29,919 nucleotides of DNA from JBQTKD01 sp052389435 (GCA_052389435.1 JBQTIB010000007.1:1-29919); one strand, 5' to 3'; positions 22,859 through 29,126 are shown, counted from the stretch's first letter. Made by a program: numbers and translations. The notes: generated from the sequence alone by a model not told the origin.

Positions 22859-23392
22859 CTACAGGCGCAGGAGCGGATTCGCCAGCAGGTGGATGGCGAG
22901 GTCGGCGGCTTCCTTCGGCGTTTTCGCCCCCGTGCAACCGGGGACCAGGTCGGGGTCGTAGCTCGCGAGCAGCACCACGGGCTTGCCCTGCCGGGCGGCC
23001 AGCGCGATCTCGCTGAGGGTGCCGGGACTGCAGCCGATCGCGACGACGACGTCGGCGGTCTGCACGACGAGGAGGTTGCGGCCCTCGCCGAGGCCCGTCG
23101 CGACCGGGACCGTCACGAAGGGGTTCGCTGCCGAGCGGTCCGTGCCCGGCAGCAGTCCGAGCCTGACGCTGCCCTCCACCAGCGAGGCGCCCTCGCACGC
23201 TGCCTCCATGACGCCGCCGAGCCCGCCGGTGACGATGACGGCGCCGGCCATGGCGAGCAGGCGCCCCACGCCGCAGGCGATCTGCTGCTCGCGCTCGTCG
23301 GCGCGGCTCGGCCCGACGACGGCGATCTGCGGCGCGCGCGAGACGGCACCGGTGCGGTTGTCCCCGAAGGCGGAGTTCACGACGGTCATCAT
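22859..23392 (-). CDS. LOG-like Rossmann protein (TIGR00725-type)
   Basis: A 177-aa protein with VVGPSRADEREQQIACGVGRLLAMAGAVIVTGGLGGVMEAACEGA and GEGRNLLVVQTADVVVAIGCSPGTLSEIALA, the nucleotide-binding segments of the lysine-decarboxylase-like/LOG superfamily. The cytokinin-activating motif PGGxGTxxE appears here as TGGLGGVMEA plus SPGTLSE, as in the TIGR00725 branch, whose biochemical role is unclear. It may bind a nucleotide or nucleoside monophosphate. ATG at 23392 overlaps the RNase HI stop (ATGA), and a second ATG follows immediately. Confidence 0.8.
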   Translation of the reverse strand: MMTVVNSAFGDNRTGAVSRAPQIAVVGPSRADEREQQIACGVGRLLAMAGAVIVTGGLGGVMEAACEGASLVEGSVRLGLLPGTDRSAANPFVTVPVATGLGEGRNLLVVQTADVVVAIGCSPGTLSEIALAARQGKPVVLLASYDPDLVPGCTGAKTPKEAADLAIHLLANPLLRL

Positions 23393-23862
23393 GCCTGGCC
23401 CGCGGCGGCGGGCGCGGACGCCATCGCCTCCGCCATGCCACGGGTCGCGAGCCGGTCGGCGAGTTCGTTGTCGGCGACGCCGTCGTGGCCCTTCACCCAG
23501 TGCCAGACCACCTCGTGCCGATCGCACGCGGCCTTCAGCCGCTGCCAGAGGTCGACGTTCTTCACCGGCTGCTTCGCCGAGGTCGTCCACCCGTTGCGCT
23601 CCCACGCGCGGATCCAGGAGGTGATGCCGTTCCGCACGTAGGTGCTGTCGGTGTAGAGGTGCACGGTCGAGGGTCGCTTCAGTGCCTCCAACGCCATGAT
23701 CGGCGCCATCAGCTCCATGCGGTTGTTCGTGGTCGTGCCGGGTTCGCCGCCGCACATCTCGCGAACGTGTTCGCCGTAGCGCAGCACCGCGCCCCACCCG
23801 CCGGGGCCCGGGTTGGGGGTGCACCCGCCGTCGGTGTGGATGGTCACGACCTCCTCGCTCAC
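23389..23862 (-). CDS. rnhA: Ribonuclease HI
   Basis: A 157-aa enzyme that cleaves the RNA strand of RNA-DNA hybrids, used in primer and R-loop removal. All catalytic residues are present: Asp11 (TDGGCTPNPGPGGWG), Glu50 (NNRMELMAP), Asp72 (YTDSTYV) and Asp131 (GVADNELAD), with His126 in VKGHDG. The basic handle region (KRPSTVH and KQPVKNVDLW) is present. It is the classic short bacterial form without an N-terminal hybrid-binding domain. The GTG at 23862 overlaps the upstream gene's stop (GTGA). It is co-operonic with genes of unrelated appearance. Confidence 0.95.
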   Translation of the reverse strand: MSEEVVTIHTDGGCTPNPGPGGWGAVLRYGEHVREMCGGEPGTTTNNRMELMAPIMALEALKRPSTVHLYTDSTYVRNGITSWIRAWERNGWTTSAKQPVKNVDLWQRLKAACDRHEVVWHWVKGHDGVADNELADRLATRGMAEAMASAPAAAGQA

Positions 23863-24227
23863 GCCGAGTCCTCGGCGAGGGCGCGATCGAGCACGCCCTG
23901 GGGCAGCTTCACCTTCGCGAAGGTCGGGTCCACGCACTTCAGGCGCTCCGCGACGGCCCCGCCGTACTCCGCGGTGGCGCGGGCGAGGTCCTCGATCAAG
24001 GCCGCCGCCTCGTCGGTGATCTCCAGCGTCCAGTCCTCGTAGATGCGCAGCAGGCCCGAACCGACGAGCTTGGAGAGCACGGTCTCGAGCTCGGAGCCGA
24101 CGAGGACGAAGGGGAAGGCACGGTTGGCCACACTCACCAGCTCGGCCAGGGTGCACCTGCCGTCGCTGCCAACGACCGCGAAGGCCCACGCGTCGGCGGC
24201 GCTCCACGCCACGTCTGGGTTGCCCAC
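23859..24227 (-). CDS. Hypothetical protein, possible winged-helix domain
   Basis: A 122-aa protein starting GTG (VGNPDVAWSAADAWAFAV). The segment DGRCTLAELVSVANRAFPFVLVGSELETVLSKLVGSGLLRIYEDWTLEITDEAAALIEDLA has the helix-helix-strand-strand rhythm of a winged-helix domain, including a ...LVGSGLLRI... turn before a wing. DNA binding is an inference from secondary structure pattern. A short C-terminal tail overlaps the RNase HI start. A longer frame to 24500 is low complexity and is not used. Function is unknown. Confidence 0.65.
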   Translation of the reverse strand: MGNPDVAWSAADAWAFAVVGSDGRCTLAELVSVANRAFPFVLVGSELETVLSKLVGSGLLRIYEDWTLEITDEAAALIEDLARATAEYGGAVAERLKCVDPTFAKVKLPQGVLDRALAEDSA

Positions 24228-24383
24228 TCCGCGAGCGTAGTGGCGGGGGTCCGGCGAATCGGGCCTCCCGTTGCGCGGGTCTCGTCGGAGTCCGCTGCGC
24301 TCACCCCATGCCTCCACGCGCAGGCACGGCACCGTCGATGCCGCCGTCGCTCCCCCGGCGCGGCCTGCCGATTCGCCAACGCA

Positions 24384-24403
24384 GTCGCCGTATCGTCGGC
24401 GAC
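24384..24403 (+). promoter_or_regulatory. Hairpin abutting the HNH start codon
   Basis: GTCGCCG and CGGCGAC (7-bp perfect arms, 6-nt loop) end exactly at the base before the GTG at 24404. No ribosome site is visible, so this may be an operator over a leaderless promoter or an RNA hairpin blocking initiation. Nothing else is seen in the 176-nt region between the two divergent genes. Confidence 0.4.
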
Positions 24404-24802
24404 GTGCCCTCCCGCACCCGCACCGCGACCTACGCCCGCCGCCGACGCCGGCGCATGGCCAAGGTCGAGCACGACCTGACGCCGGCCCAGTGGGCGGCAC
24501 TGAAGGCGGCCTGGGGCGGCTGCGCGTACTGCGGTTCCAGCGGGACGGCGCTGCAGAAGGACTGCCTGCTCGCCATCTCCCGCGGTGGCCGGTACACCCT
24601 CGAGAACGTCGTGCCCGCCTGCGGATCGTGCAACGCCAGCAAGTGCAACACCGAGGTGACGAGCTGGATGCGCCGCAAGAAGCTCGACGAGCGCGCGTTT
24701 CTGACGCGGCTGGCCCAGATCGGCCGCAACGTCGCGACGCTAGAGTCGGCTGCGCCGCCGACGGAGGACGCCCTCCTCGGCGTTCGCCCGGAGCAGGCGT
24801 GA
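24404..24802 (+). CDS. HNH-endonuclease-type protein with Cys in place of the first His
   Basis: A 132-aa protein with a very basic N-terminus (YARRRRRRMAKVEHD) and a zinc-HNH domain: Cys40-x2-Cys43 and Cys73-x2-Cys76 hold zinc, with LENVVPACGSCNASK giving Asn68 and Asn77. Where the catalytic His of DH-type HNH motifs is expected, the sequence has KDC54LLAISRGG. I recall related actinobacterial proteins with the same DC variant, so it may be a family trait rather than a mutation. Whether it cuts DNA is uncertain. The GTG start at 24404 gives the compact form; an upstream start at 24308 adds low-complexity residues. It is overlapped by a truncated DinB-like frame. Confidence 0.75.
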   Translation: MPSRTRTATYARRRRRRMAKVEHDLTPAQWAALKAAWGGCAYCGSSGTALQKDCLLAISRGGRYTLENVVPACGSCNASKCNTEVTSWMRRKKLDERAFLTRLAQIGRNVATLESAAPPTEDALLGVRPEQA

Positions 24803-24948
24803 TCGCCCCGGACGCGCTCGTGGCCGGCGAGCGGGCCGTGTTGGAGGGGCTGCTCGACGTTCAGCGCAACGCGGTGGCGACAATGCTCGCCGAGGCAGGG
24901 GCGGGACCCAACATTTGGCGCCAACGTCCGAATAGGTGCGCGCTATAG
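24799..24948 (+). pseudogene. Truncated DinB/DUF664-like N-terminal fragment
   Basis: A 49-codon frame starting GTG in the HNH stop (GTGA) reads APDALVAGERAVLEGLLDVQ then NAVATMLAEAG. This resembles the first helix of DinB/DUF664 mycothiol-dependent proteins, normally 150-200 aa. Resemblance stops after about 35 codons and the frame ends at TAG beside two palindromes. It looks like the 5' stub of a deleted gene. The similarity is from memory of the family and modest. Confidence 0.45.
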
Positions 24949-24953
24949 CGCGC
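24938..24953. repeat. 16-bp perfect palindrome GCGCGCTATAGCGCGC
   Basis: A perfect self-complementary 16-mer, 14 nt after another perfect palindrome, TTGGCGCCAA (24915-24924). Both lie at the point where the DinB-like fragment loses its homology. They could be an operator pair, a promoter core (TATA within) or a deletion/recombination seam. Confidence 0.6.
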
Positions 24954-25008
24954 GTTTGTTCGGAGGCAAGACGACGGTCGCCCATCGAGCAGGGCGGAGT
25001 CGATTCAT

Positions 25009-25031
25009 CCGTTCGGCCCATGCCGAATCGG
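25009..25031 (+). promoter_or_regulatory. Stem-loop in the leader of the transglycosylase-like gene
   Basis: TTCGGC-CCAT-GCCGAA with flanking CCG/CGG pairs and one bulged T, about 107 nt before the ATG at 25138. Cell-wall hydrolase leaders in actinomycetes sometimes contain riboswitches. I see no match to the c-di-AMP (ydaO) consensus here. Confidence 0.35.
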
Positions 25032-25137
25032 ACAAAAGGCCGTTTCGTCACATACGTCACTCCAGCCACATTGGTAACACGCCGCAGGAGCCCAACGGGG
25101 GTGTCCGCCGCAGCGTCGATGACCGGAGGACGTTGCC

Positions 25138-25836
25138 ATGAAGGTCTCCATCAAGCCGACGGCGATTGCCGTCGCCGTCGCGGTTGGCGTCGTGACGTTC
25201 GCGGCCGTGGCCGCGCCGAACGAGGCGCGGGCGGTGGAGGCGGCCCCGAGCAAGCCAGCCGTCGTCAAGGTCACCGCGAAGGCGAAGGCCGTCGGCCGGA
25301 AGGCGAACCTGACGAACAATCAGGTGCGCAACGCCAAGACGATCATCGCCGTCGTCCACAAGAAGAAGCTGCCGAAGCGCGCCGCGGTGATCGCGGTCGC
25401 CACCGCGATGCAGGAGTCGAGCCTGCGCAACCTGAACTACGGCGACCGCGACTCCCTCGGGTTGTTCCAGCAGCGCCCGTCCATGGGCTGGGGCTCCGAG
25501 TCGCAGGTCGTCGATCCGCAGTACTCGACCTCGAAGTTCCTCTCGGAACTGCAGCGGGTGCCGCGGTGGAAGACCCGCCCGCTGACCGTGGCGGCCCAGA
25601 AGGTCCAGCGCAGCGCCTACCCCAACGCCTACGCGCGCTGGGAGCCGCTCGCGCAGGGACTGGTCGACGCGATGCTGCCGAAGCAGCACACCGCGAAGGC
25701 CTCGTCGAAGAAGAAGCGCGCAGCCGACTCCCGCAAGGAGGAGGCCCCGAAGCACTCCCGGACGCTCAAGGCCCCGGCGTGCCAGGCGCGCCGCGGCGCC
25801 CGTCCCACCAAGCGCGGAGTCAGTACTCGCGTTTGA
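25138..25836 (+). CDS. Secreted lytic-transglycosylase-like cell-wall protein
   Basis: A 232-aa protein with a signal peptide (MKVSIKPTAIAVAVAVGVVT, likely cleavage after ARA at residue 32) and a Lys/Ala-rich linker. The domain NAKTIIAVVHKKKLPKRAAVIAVATAMQESSLRNLNYGDRDSLGLFQQRPSMGWG is lysozyme-like: Glu93 in MQESSL is the expected catalytic acid, and GLFQQR is the conserved following motif. This domain is common in actinomycete cell-wall hydrolases. The C-terminus is a Lys/Arg-rich tail that could bind anionic wall polymers. GGAGGA is 7 nt from the ATG. The last 17 nt overlap the 3' end of the convergent gene. Confidence 0.85.
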   Translation: MKVSIKPTAIAVAVAVGVVTFAAVAAPNEARAVEAAPSKPAVVKVTAKAKAVGRKANLTNNQVRNAKTIIAVVHKKKLPKRAAVIAVATAMQESSLRNLNYGDRDSLGLFQQRPSMGWGSESQVVDPQYSTSKFLSELQRVPRWKTRPLTVAAQKVQRSAYPNAYARWEPLAQGLVDAMLPKQHTAKASSKKKRAADSRKEEAPKHSRTLKAPACQARRGARPTKRGVSTRV

Positions 25837-26284
25837 TCAGGAAGTACGAGCCGCGGATCTCGCCCGCCAGCTTCGACTTCTGGCGGGCGAACTTGAACTT
25901 CTCGGCGAGCTCCGCGGGGATCTCCATCCCCTCGGAGAGCTTGAACCCGACGGCGCGCTTCCCGCCGGCCTCGAGCGAGTAGAGCACGTTGACGGAGAGG
26001 CCCGATTCGTAGAAGACGTAGGTCCATTGACTGCCCTCGACTTCGAAGGTCGTCGCCTCCAACGGCTTGGCGGCGAAGACGATGTCTCGCTCCTCCTGCA
26101 GGATGCGGTGCACGTAGGCGATGGCGGCCTTCGCCTTCGACGCCGCCTCGACGGTGAAGACGTGGTCGTACTTGTTCTTGAAGTAGCGCGCCTCGTTGGC
26201 GCGCAGACCGGCCAAGGCCTCGGCCACCGGCGAGGACTCGAGGCCGACGGTGGAGACGTTCGCGAAATCGACGACGTAGGACAC
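25820..26284 (-). CDS. Hypothetical 154-aa protein
   Basis: It starts GTG (VSYVVDFANVSTVGLESSPV) with AGGAG 8 nt upstream. The sequence has normal composition, with a helical part (EALAGLRANEARYFKNKYDHVF), a central HRILQEERDIVFAAKPLEATTF and a beta-rich part FEVEGSQWTYVFYESGLSVNVLYSL, ending in a basic tail. There is no signal peptide, transmembrane helix or recognised domain. It lies 11 nt downstream of the exonuclease gene and is probably co-transcribed with it. A sequence nearly identical to its first 17 nt recurs upstream of the exonuclease (26891-26908). Confidence 0.7.
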   Translation of the reverse strand: MSYVVDFANVSTVGLESSPVAEALAGLRANEARYFKNKYDHVFTVEAASKAKAAIAYVHRILQEERDIVFAAKPLEATTFEVEGSQWTYVFYESGLSVNVLYSLEAGGKRAVGFKLSEGMEIPAELAEKFKFARQKSKLAGEIRGSYFLIKREY

Positions 26285-26295
26285 CTGCGCTTCTC

Positions 26296-26853
26296 CTATC
26301 GCTGTTGACGAGCCGCCTTCAGCATGGCGAACCACAGGTGCCCCTGTTCGATCGCATCGTCGAGGGCGACGTGCGTGTGCGGGGCCGGGCCGAACCAGTC
26401 GCGCGGCATGGTCCGCTTGCTGGTGCCCCGGAACTCCGTGCCGAGCACGGCCATCGCGAACGACTTCAGATCGAGCGCGGAGTGCGAGAACGGACTGTCG
26501 CCCGCGAACCGGATCAGGTACCAGTAGACGAACATGAAGTCGTAGGCCGCCGGATACCCGACGAACACAGGCTTCCCGGGCAGCGCCGCGAGCCAGTCGC
26601 GGTACTCGACGAGGGCCTCCGCCGGATCGCGCAGGTCGCGGCGGCACGCCTGCCACGCCTCGGGGTTCCGGTCCCAGAACGCCATGGTGTCGGGGTCGGT
26701 CTCGGCGTCCTCGAGCGTCGCGAGATTCGCGTCGAACGTGTCGAGCAGGACCCCGTCCGCGTCGAAGGCGGCGGAGGCGAAGCTCACCATCGAGTACCGG
26801 CCGGGAATCGGCCCATCCGCCTCGACATCGGTGCTCACGTAGACCTCGGCCAC
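26296..26853 (-). CDS. DEDD-type 3'-5' exonuclease-like protein
   Basis: A 185-aa RNase-H-fold exonuclease. Motif I is YVSTDVEADG (Asp9, Glu11), motif II falls in VFVGYPAAYDFMFVYWYL, and motif III is THVALDDAIEQG, so acidic DEDD residues and a His are available for two-metal catalysis. Proteins of this type trim DNA or RNA 3' ends; the particular substrate is unknown. I use the GTG at 26853, which preserves the first strand; a GTG at 26838 has a better spaced GAGG ribosome site and is an alternative. It is divergent from the cupin gene and upstream of the unknown 154-aa gene. Confidence 0.8.
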   Translation of the reverse strand: MAEVYVSTDVEADGPIPGRYSMVSFASAAFDADGVLLDTFDANLATLEDAETDPDTMAFWDRNPEAWQACRRDLRDPAEALVEYRDWLAALPGKPVFVGYPAAYDFMFVYWYLIRFAGDSPFSHSALDLKSFAMAVLGTEFRGTSKRTMPRDWFGPAPHTHVALDDAIEQGHLWFAMLKAARQQR

Positions 26854-27031
26854 GCCGCGGACTGTAGCCGCGTCCGCCCTTGCGCACGACGTCGACGACG
26901 TACGACACCACGGGATCTCCCGGCCACCAGCCGAAGCGGGCAGGATGAGGGACCTCGGCAGGCGGCCGTTCGAGGTCGCAGCGCCTCCGAGTCGGGCCGA
27001 GCCCCGTACCGCCACGTCGTGGGGAGGACGC

Positions 27032-27490
27032 ATGACCCTCGGGATCCCGTTCCTCGTCGGCCCGCCCGGGGACAGGCCGCGACCCTGGCGCGTCATCGCC
27101 GACGGCACCGACACCGCCGGCATCGGGTTCGGGGACGCCCGCATCCCGGCAGGCGTACCGGGGCCCGGTCGCCACGTGCACACCCACGAGGACGAGGCCA
27201 TCTACGTCGTCGGCGGCGTCCTGACCGTCGAGGTCGGAGAGCATCGGTACGAGGCCGGACCCGAGACCCTGGTCTGGCTCCCCCGCGGCGTGCCGCACGC
27301 CTTCGCCAACCTCGGCGAGGAGGAGGTCCGCACCGTCGGCGTCTTCAACTCCCCGACCCTCGGGCGCATGTTCGCGGAGCAGGAGGCCTACTTCGCCTCG
27401 TTGACCGGCCCGCCGGACCCGACGGTGCTGGCCGAGATCGGCGCGCGCTACGGAGTACACCGAGTGGACGGACCGCCGCTCACTCGCTGA
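27032..27490 (+). CDS. Cupin-domain protein
   Basis: A 152-aa single-domain cupin. Motif 1 is GRHVHTHEDEAIYVVGG (two His and Glu as metal ligands), and motif 2 is GPETLVWLPRGVPHAFAN (third His). Such proteins are small metal-dependent enzymes, isomerases or sensors, and the substrate is not evident. GGGGAGG lies 4 nt before the ATG at 27032; an upstream in-frame ATG at 26945 adds low-complexity residues. It is the last intact chromosomal gene before the accessory region: the first copy of the repeat starts 22 nt after its stop. Confidence 0.85.
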   Translation: MTLGIPFLVGPPGDRPRPWRVIADGTDTAGIGFGDARIPAGVPGPGRHVHTHEDEAIYVVGGVLTVEVGEHRYEAGPETLVWLPRGVPHAFANLGEEEVRTVGVFNSPTLGRMFAEQEAYFASLTGPPDPTVLAEIGARYGVHRVDGPPLTR

Positions 27491-27512
27491 GCCACCGCGC
27501 CGCCGGATCGCA

Positions 27513-27534
27513 ACGTTGAAGCGGAACTCCGCCG
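27513..27534 (+). repeat. Boundary repeat copy R1
   Basis: Contains the complete core CGTTGAAGCGGAACTCC and is identical to copy R4 at 21 of 22 positions. It sits 22 nt after the cupin stop, at the left edge of the decayed region. On the minus strand the core reads as codons for EFRFN. Confidence 0.8.
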
Positions 27535-27573
27535 GGTGAAATCGCCGATCAACGTCAGGCCATCTCGCACGGC

Positions 27574-27589
27574 AACCGACCAGTCGGTT
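27574..27589. promoter_or_regulatory. Operator-like dyad AACCGACCAGTCGGTT
   Basis: Perfect 7-bp arms around a CA centre, 44 nt upstream of the HTH pseudogene. It has the form of a TetR-type operator, but no TetR gene is adjacent. Confidence 0.45.
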
Positions 27590-27632
27590 CTGTCAGACCT
27601 GCGCCGCAGGCTGTTCGGAACGGGAGGTCGAG

Positions 27633-27926
27633 ATGCCTGATGCGTTCGCCCGCAAGGCACACGAACTCGGTGCGGTCACCTTGGTCGAGGCCGCGCGCCT
27701 CAGTGGGATCCCCGAGCCCTAACTCGCGAGAGCTCTCATCGATCGCCGCCTTCGGCACATCATGGTCGACGGCATTGCGCACATCCCCTTGGACGCTCTG
27801 GACGAGTACAAGGGAGTCGAACAAGCCGGGCGACTCCCTCGGCCGTCGGCGGCAAACGACGGCGCGAACCCGAGCTCCGGCTCTCTCGGCGGCAAGGCCC
27901 GATGCGCGACGGGAACCGAGCGTTGA
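27633..27926 (+). pseudogene. Small excisionase/MerR-like HTH gene with an internal stop
   Basis: ATG with GGGAGG upstream opens MPDAFARKAHELGAVTLVEA followed by ARLSGIPEP, then TAA at 27720-27722. The same frame continues LARALIDRRLRHIMVDGIAH and IPLDALDEYKG for a total of 97 codons. The two halves together form a typical helix-turn-helix-plus-wing of excisionase-like DNA binders. The final TGA lies inside repeat copy R2. A single nonsense change therefore inactivates an otherwise complete gene. Such proteins often direct excision or regulate small mobile elements. Confidence 0.65.
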
Positions 27927-27937
27927 AGCGGAGCTCC
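27921..27937 (+). repeat. Boundary repeat copy R2
   Basis: CGTTGAAGCGGAGCTCC, 16 of 17 matches to the core. It contains the stop of the upstream HTH pseudogene and, on the other strand, replaces the C-terminus of the toxin pseudogene. A short CTCGG/CCGAG inverted pair (27885-27920) abuts it. Confidence 0.75.
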
Positions 27938-27938
27938 C

Positions 27939-28148
27939 CAGGTAGGGAAATCGCTTGAGTACGACGCGCCGGTAGGAATCGAACAGGACGGCGCCGGACT
28001 CGGGGAAGGACTCCAGGCGCTCGAACTGCTCTTCCAGACGCGCACGAAATCTTGCAGGCAGGGCCGGATCACGGCTTCCGTACTAGTCGAGAATCGCTGC
28101 CAGGTCGCCCTCTACGCCCGGATAGAAGATCAGGCGACTGCCTGTCAC
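27939..28148 (-). pseudogene. ParE/RelE-family toxin remnant
   Basis: The frame starts GTG overlapping the antitoxin stop (GTGA) and reads TGSRLIFYPGVEGDLAAILD, then TAG at 28083-28085, then YGSRDPALPARFRARLEEQF and RLESFPESGAVLFDSYRRVV up to KRFPYL. These are characteristic segments of ParE/RelE toxins (ribosome-dependent RNase or gyrase poison fold). After KRFPYL the usual C-terminal VYY...RRDP part is absent and repeat R2 begins. Two independent lesions, the amber codon and the truncation, mean it should not be functional. Confidence 0.75.
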
Positions 28149-28366
28149 TTCCAGCGCTCACCGATCCGGGGGTCGAGCTCGTCTCTGGTCAGCCCGATGG
28201 AAGGGTCCGCCGCCAGCTCTGCTGCGCGCGACTGGATCGTCGCCCGCTGCGCCTCGGTCACGGCAATCGGCGAGGACTCGACGGTGCTCTCGATGTACTC
28301 GACGAGTTCCAACCGCTCATCCAGGCTCATCGCATCGATCGCCGACTGCAGGGCTGGGGTCACCAT
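28145..28366 (-). CDS. Addiction-module antitoxin (TIGR02574-like)
   Basis: A 73-aa protein, MVTPALQSAIDAMSLDERLE followed by LVEYIESTVESSPIAVTEAQ and a LAADPSIGLTRDELDPRIGERW tail. It fits the small 'putative addiction module component' family, whose members neutralise ParE/RelE-like toxins. The length is normal. The toxin frame follows with a 4-nt overlap but is broken, leaving an apparently intact antitoxin alone. No strong ribosome site precedes the ATG at 28366. It may now act as an orphan antitoxin against related toxins elsewhere (inference). Confidence 0.8.
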   Translation of the reverse strand: MVTPALQSAIDAMSLDERLELVEYIESTVESSPIAVTEAQRATIQSRAAELAADPSIGLTRDELDPRIGERWK

Positions 28367-28402
28367 GCGCTCAGGCTACTCCGGGCGCGCGTCGAGCACC
28401 GC

Positions 28403-28477
28403 GACGTCAGCCGGCACAGTGCTCGCTCCACTCAGCCGCCGCCTTCGCTGTCCGCCGCGGGCGTGCCGGCTGACGTC
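28403..28477. repeat. 15-bp perfect inverted repeat with 45-nt loop next to R3
   Basis: GACGTCAGCCGGCAC (28403-28417) and GTGCCGGCTGACGTC (28463-28477) are exact reverse complements around 45 nt. The right arm ends 2 nt before copy R3. It lies upstream of the antitoxin and downstream of the 112-aa gene, so it may be a terminator, a recombination site or the ends of a tiny mobile element. Confidence 0.75.
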
Positions 28478-28479
28478 AG

Positions 28480-28498
28480 GCTTGAAACGGAGTTCCAC
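28480..28498 (+). repeat. Boundary repeat copy R3 (diverged)
   Basis: GCTTGAAACGGAGTTCCAC matches the core at 12 of 17 positions, in the same orientation. It is 22 nt past the stop of the minus-strand gene at 28520. The weaker match suggests an older copy, and a chance match is possible. Confidence 0.5.
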
Positions 28499-28519
28499 GA
28501 CATGCCCGTTCGGCGCGCT

Positions 28520-28858
28520 TCACGTACCCCAGTTCTCCCCTTGGCGCCTCTGTTCGTCGCCCTCCAGCCAGACAACCTCGTACTCGCCGGCGTGCGTCGT
28601 GCCCTCCCAGTCGAAGTGCCCTTCGAGCACCTCCGTGACGTAGGTCCAGGGCGGGTAGTCCTCGAACGGATTCTCGCGGGTGCCATCCGACCAGACGACG
28701 TCGAACCAGACCCACGATCGACGTGAGAGCGGACGACTCGGGGACCAGAAGGTGCCGACGGTGGTGCGGAGGCGTCCTCTGATCCCGCCGTCTCGGCGAA
28801 GCTCCGCGAAGCCATCGTCGAACGGTGTGAGGTCCGGATCGGGCGCGGCGCGGCGCAT
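28520..28858 (-). CDS. Hypothetical 112-aa protein
   Basis: From the ATG at 28858 it reads MRRAAPDPDLTPFDDGFAEL, then a strand-rich body with WVWFDVVWSDGTRENPFEDY, a TEVLEGHFDWEG segment and GEYEVVWLEGDEQRR. Aromatic and acidic residues are abundant, as in many small immunity or stress proteins, but I recognise no family. No clear ribosome site is visible, and the frame is open to 28954, overlapping the upstream gene. It is third in a minus-strand set between R4 and R3. Confidence 0.55.
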   Translation of the reverse strand: MRRAAPDPDLTPFDDGFAELRRDGGIRGRLRTTVGTFWSPSRPLSRRSWVWFDVVWSDGTRENPFEDYPPWTYVTEVLEGHFDWEGTTHAGEYEVVWLEGDEQRRQGENWGT

Positions 28859-28874
28859 GGCGAGCCGGGCGCAG

Positions 28875-29114
28875 TCAGGCTTGTGCTCGAACGGCGAGTT
28901 CGCTGCGGGACGCCGCTTCGTGTGAACTGATCTGGCGAAAGAACACCGAGCCATCGGCGATCTCGTCGATCAGGACCCATGACCAGAACCCGGGCCGACC
29001 GGCTACGGCGACCTCGCCGACCTTGAGCCGCGAGGTGCCTAGGGGTAGAGGGGCAAGGTTGCGATCGTCGTCGTCGACCATGTTCAAGTCGGCGTCGATG
29101 TCGATCTGGATCAT
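28875..29114 (-). CDS. Hypothetical 79-aa acidic protein
   Basis: It starts MIQIDIDADLNMVDDDDRNL with GGGGAGG just upstream of the ATG at 29114, a good ribosome site lying in the 12-nt gap after the preceding gene. The body LKVGEVAVAGRPGFWSWVLI is beta-like. The acidic N-terminus and small size suit an inhibitor or immunity-type protein, but this is only a guess. No domain is recognised. Confidence 0.65.
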   Translation of the reverse strand: MIQIDIDADLNMVDDDDRNLAPLPLGTSRLKVGEVAVAGRPGFWSWVLIDEIADGSVFFRQISSHEAASRSELAVRAQA

Positions 29115-29126
29115 TGCGTCCTCCCC

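Noticed and set aside
24949..25137. Possible c-di-AMP (ydaO-type) riboswitch before the transglycosylase-like gene
   Set aside because: The genetic context is right, but I cannot find the conserved consensus blocks; only a simple stem-loop is visible.
25820..27460. 546-codon frame joining the 154-aa protein to upstream sequence
   Set aside because: Only the last 154 codons after the GTG at 26284 look like protein; the upstream part is a shadow of the exonuclease and cupin genes.
27555..28072. Minus-strand frames covering the HTH pseudogene and toxin region
   Set aside because: Shadow frames; the plus-strand HTH frame and the overlapping toxin frame give recognisable protein segments instead.
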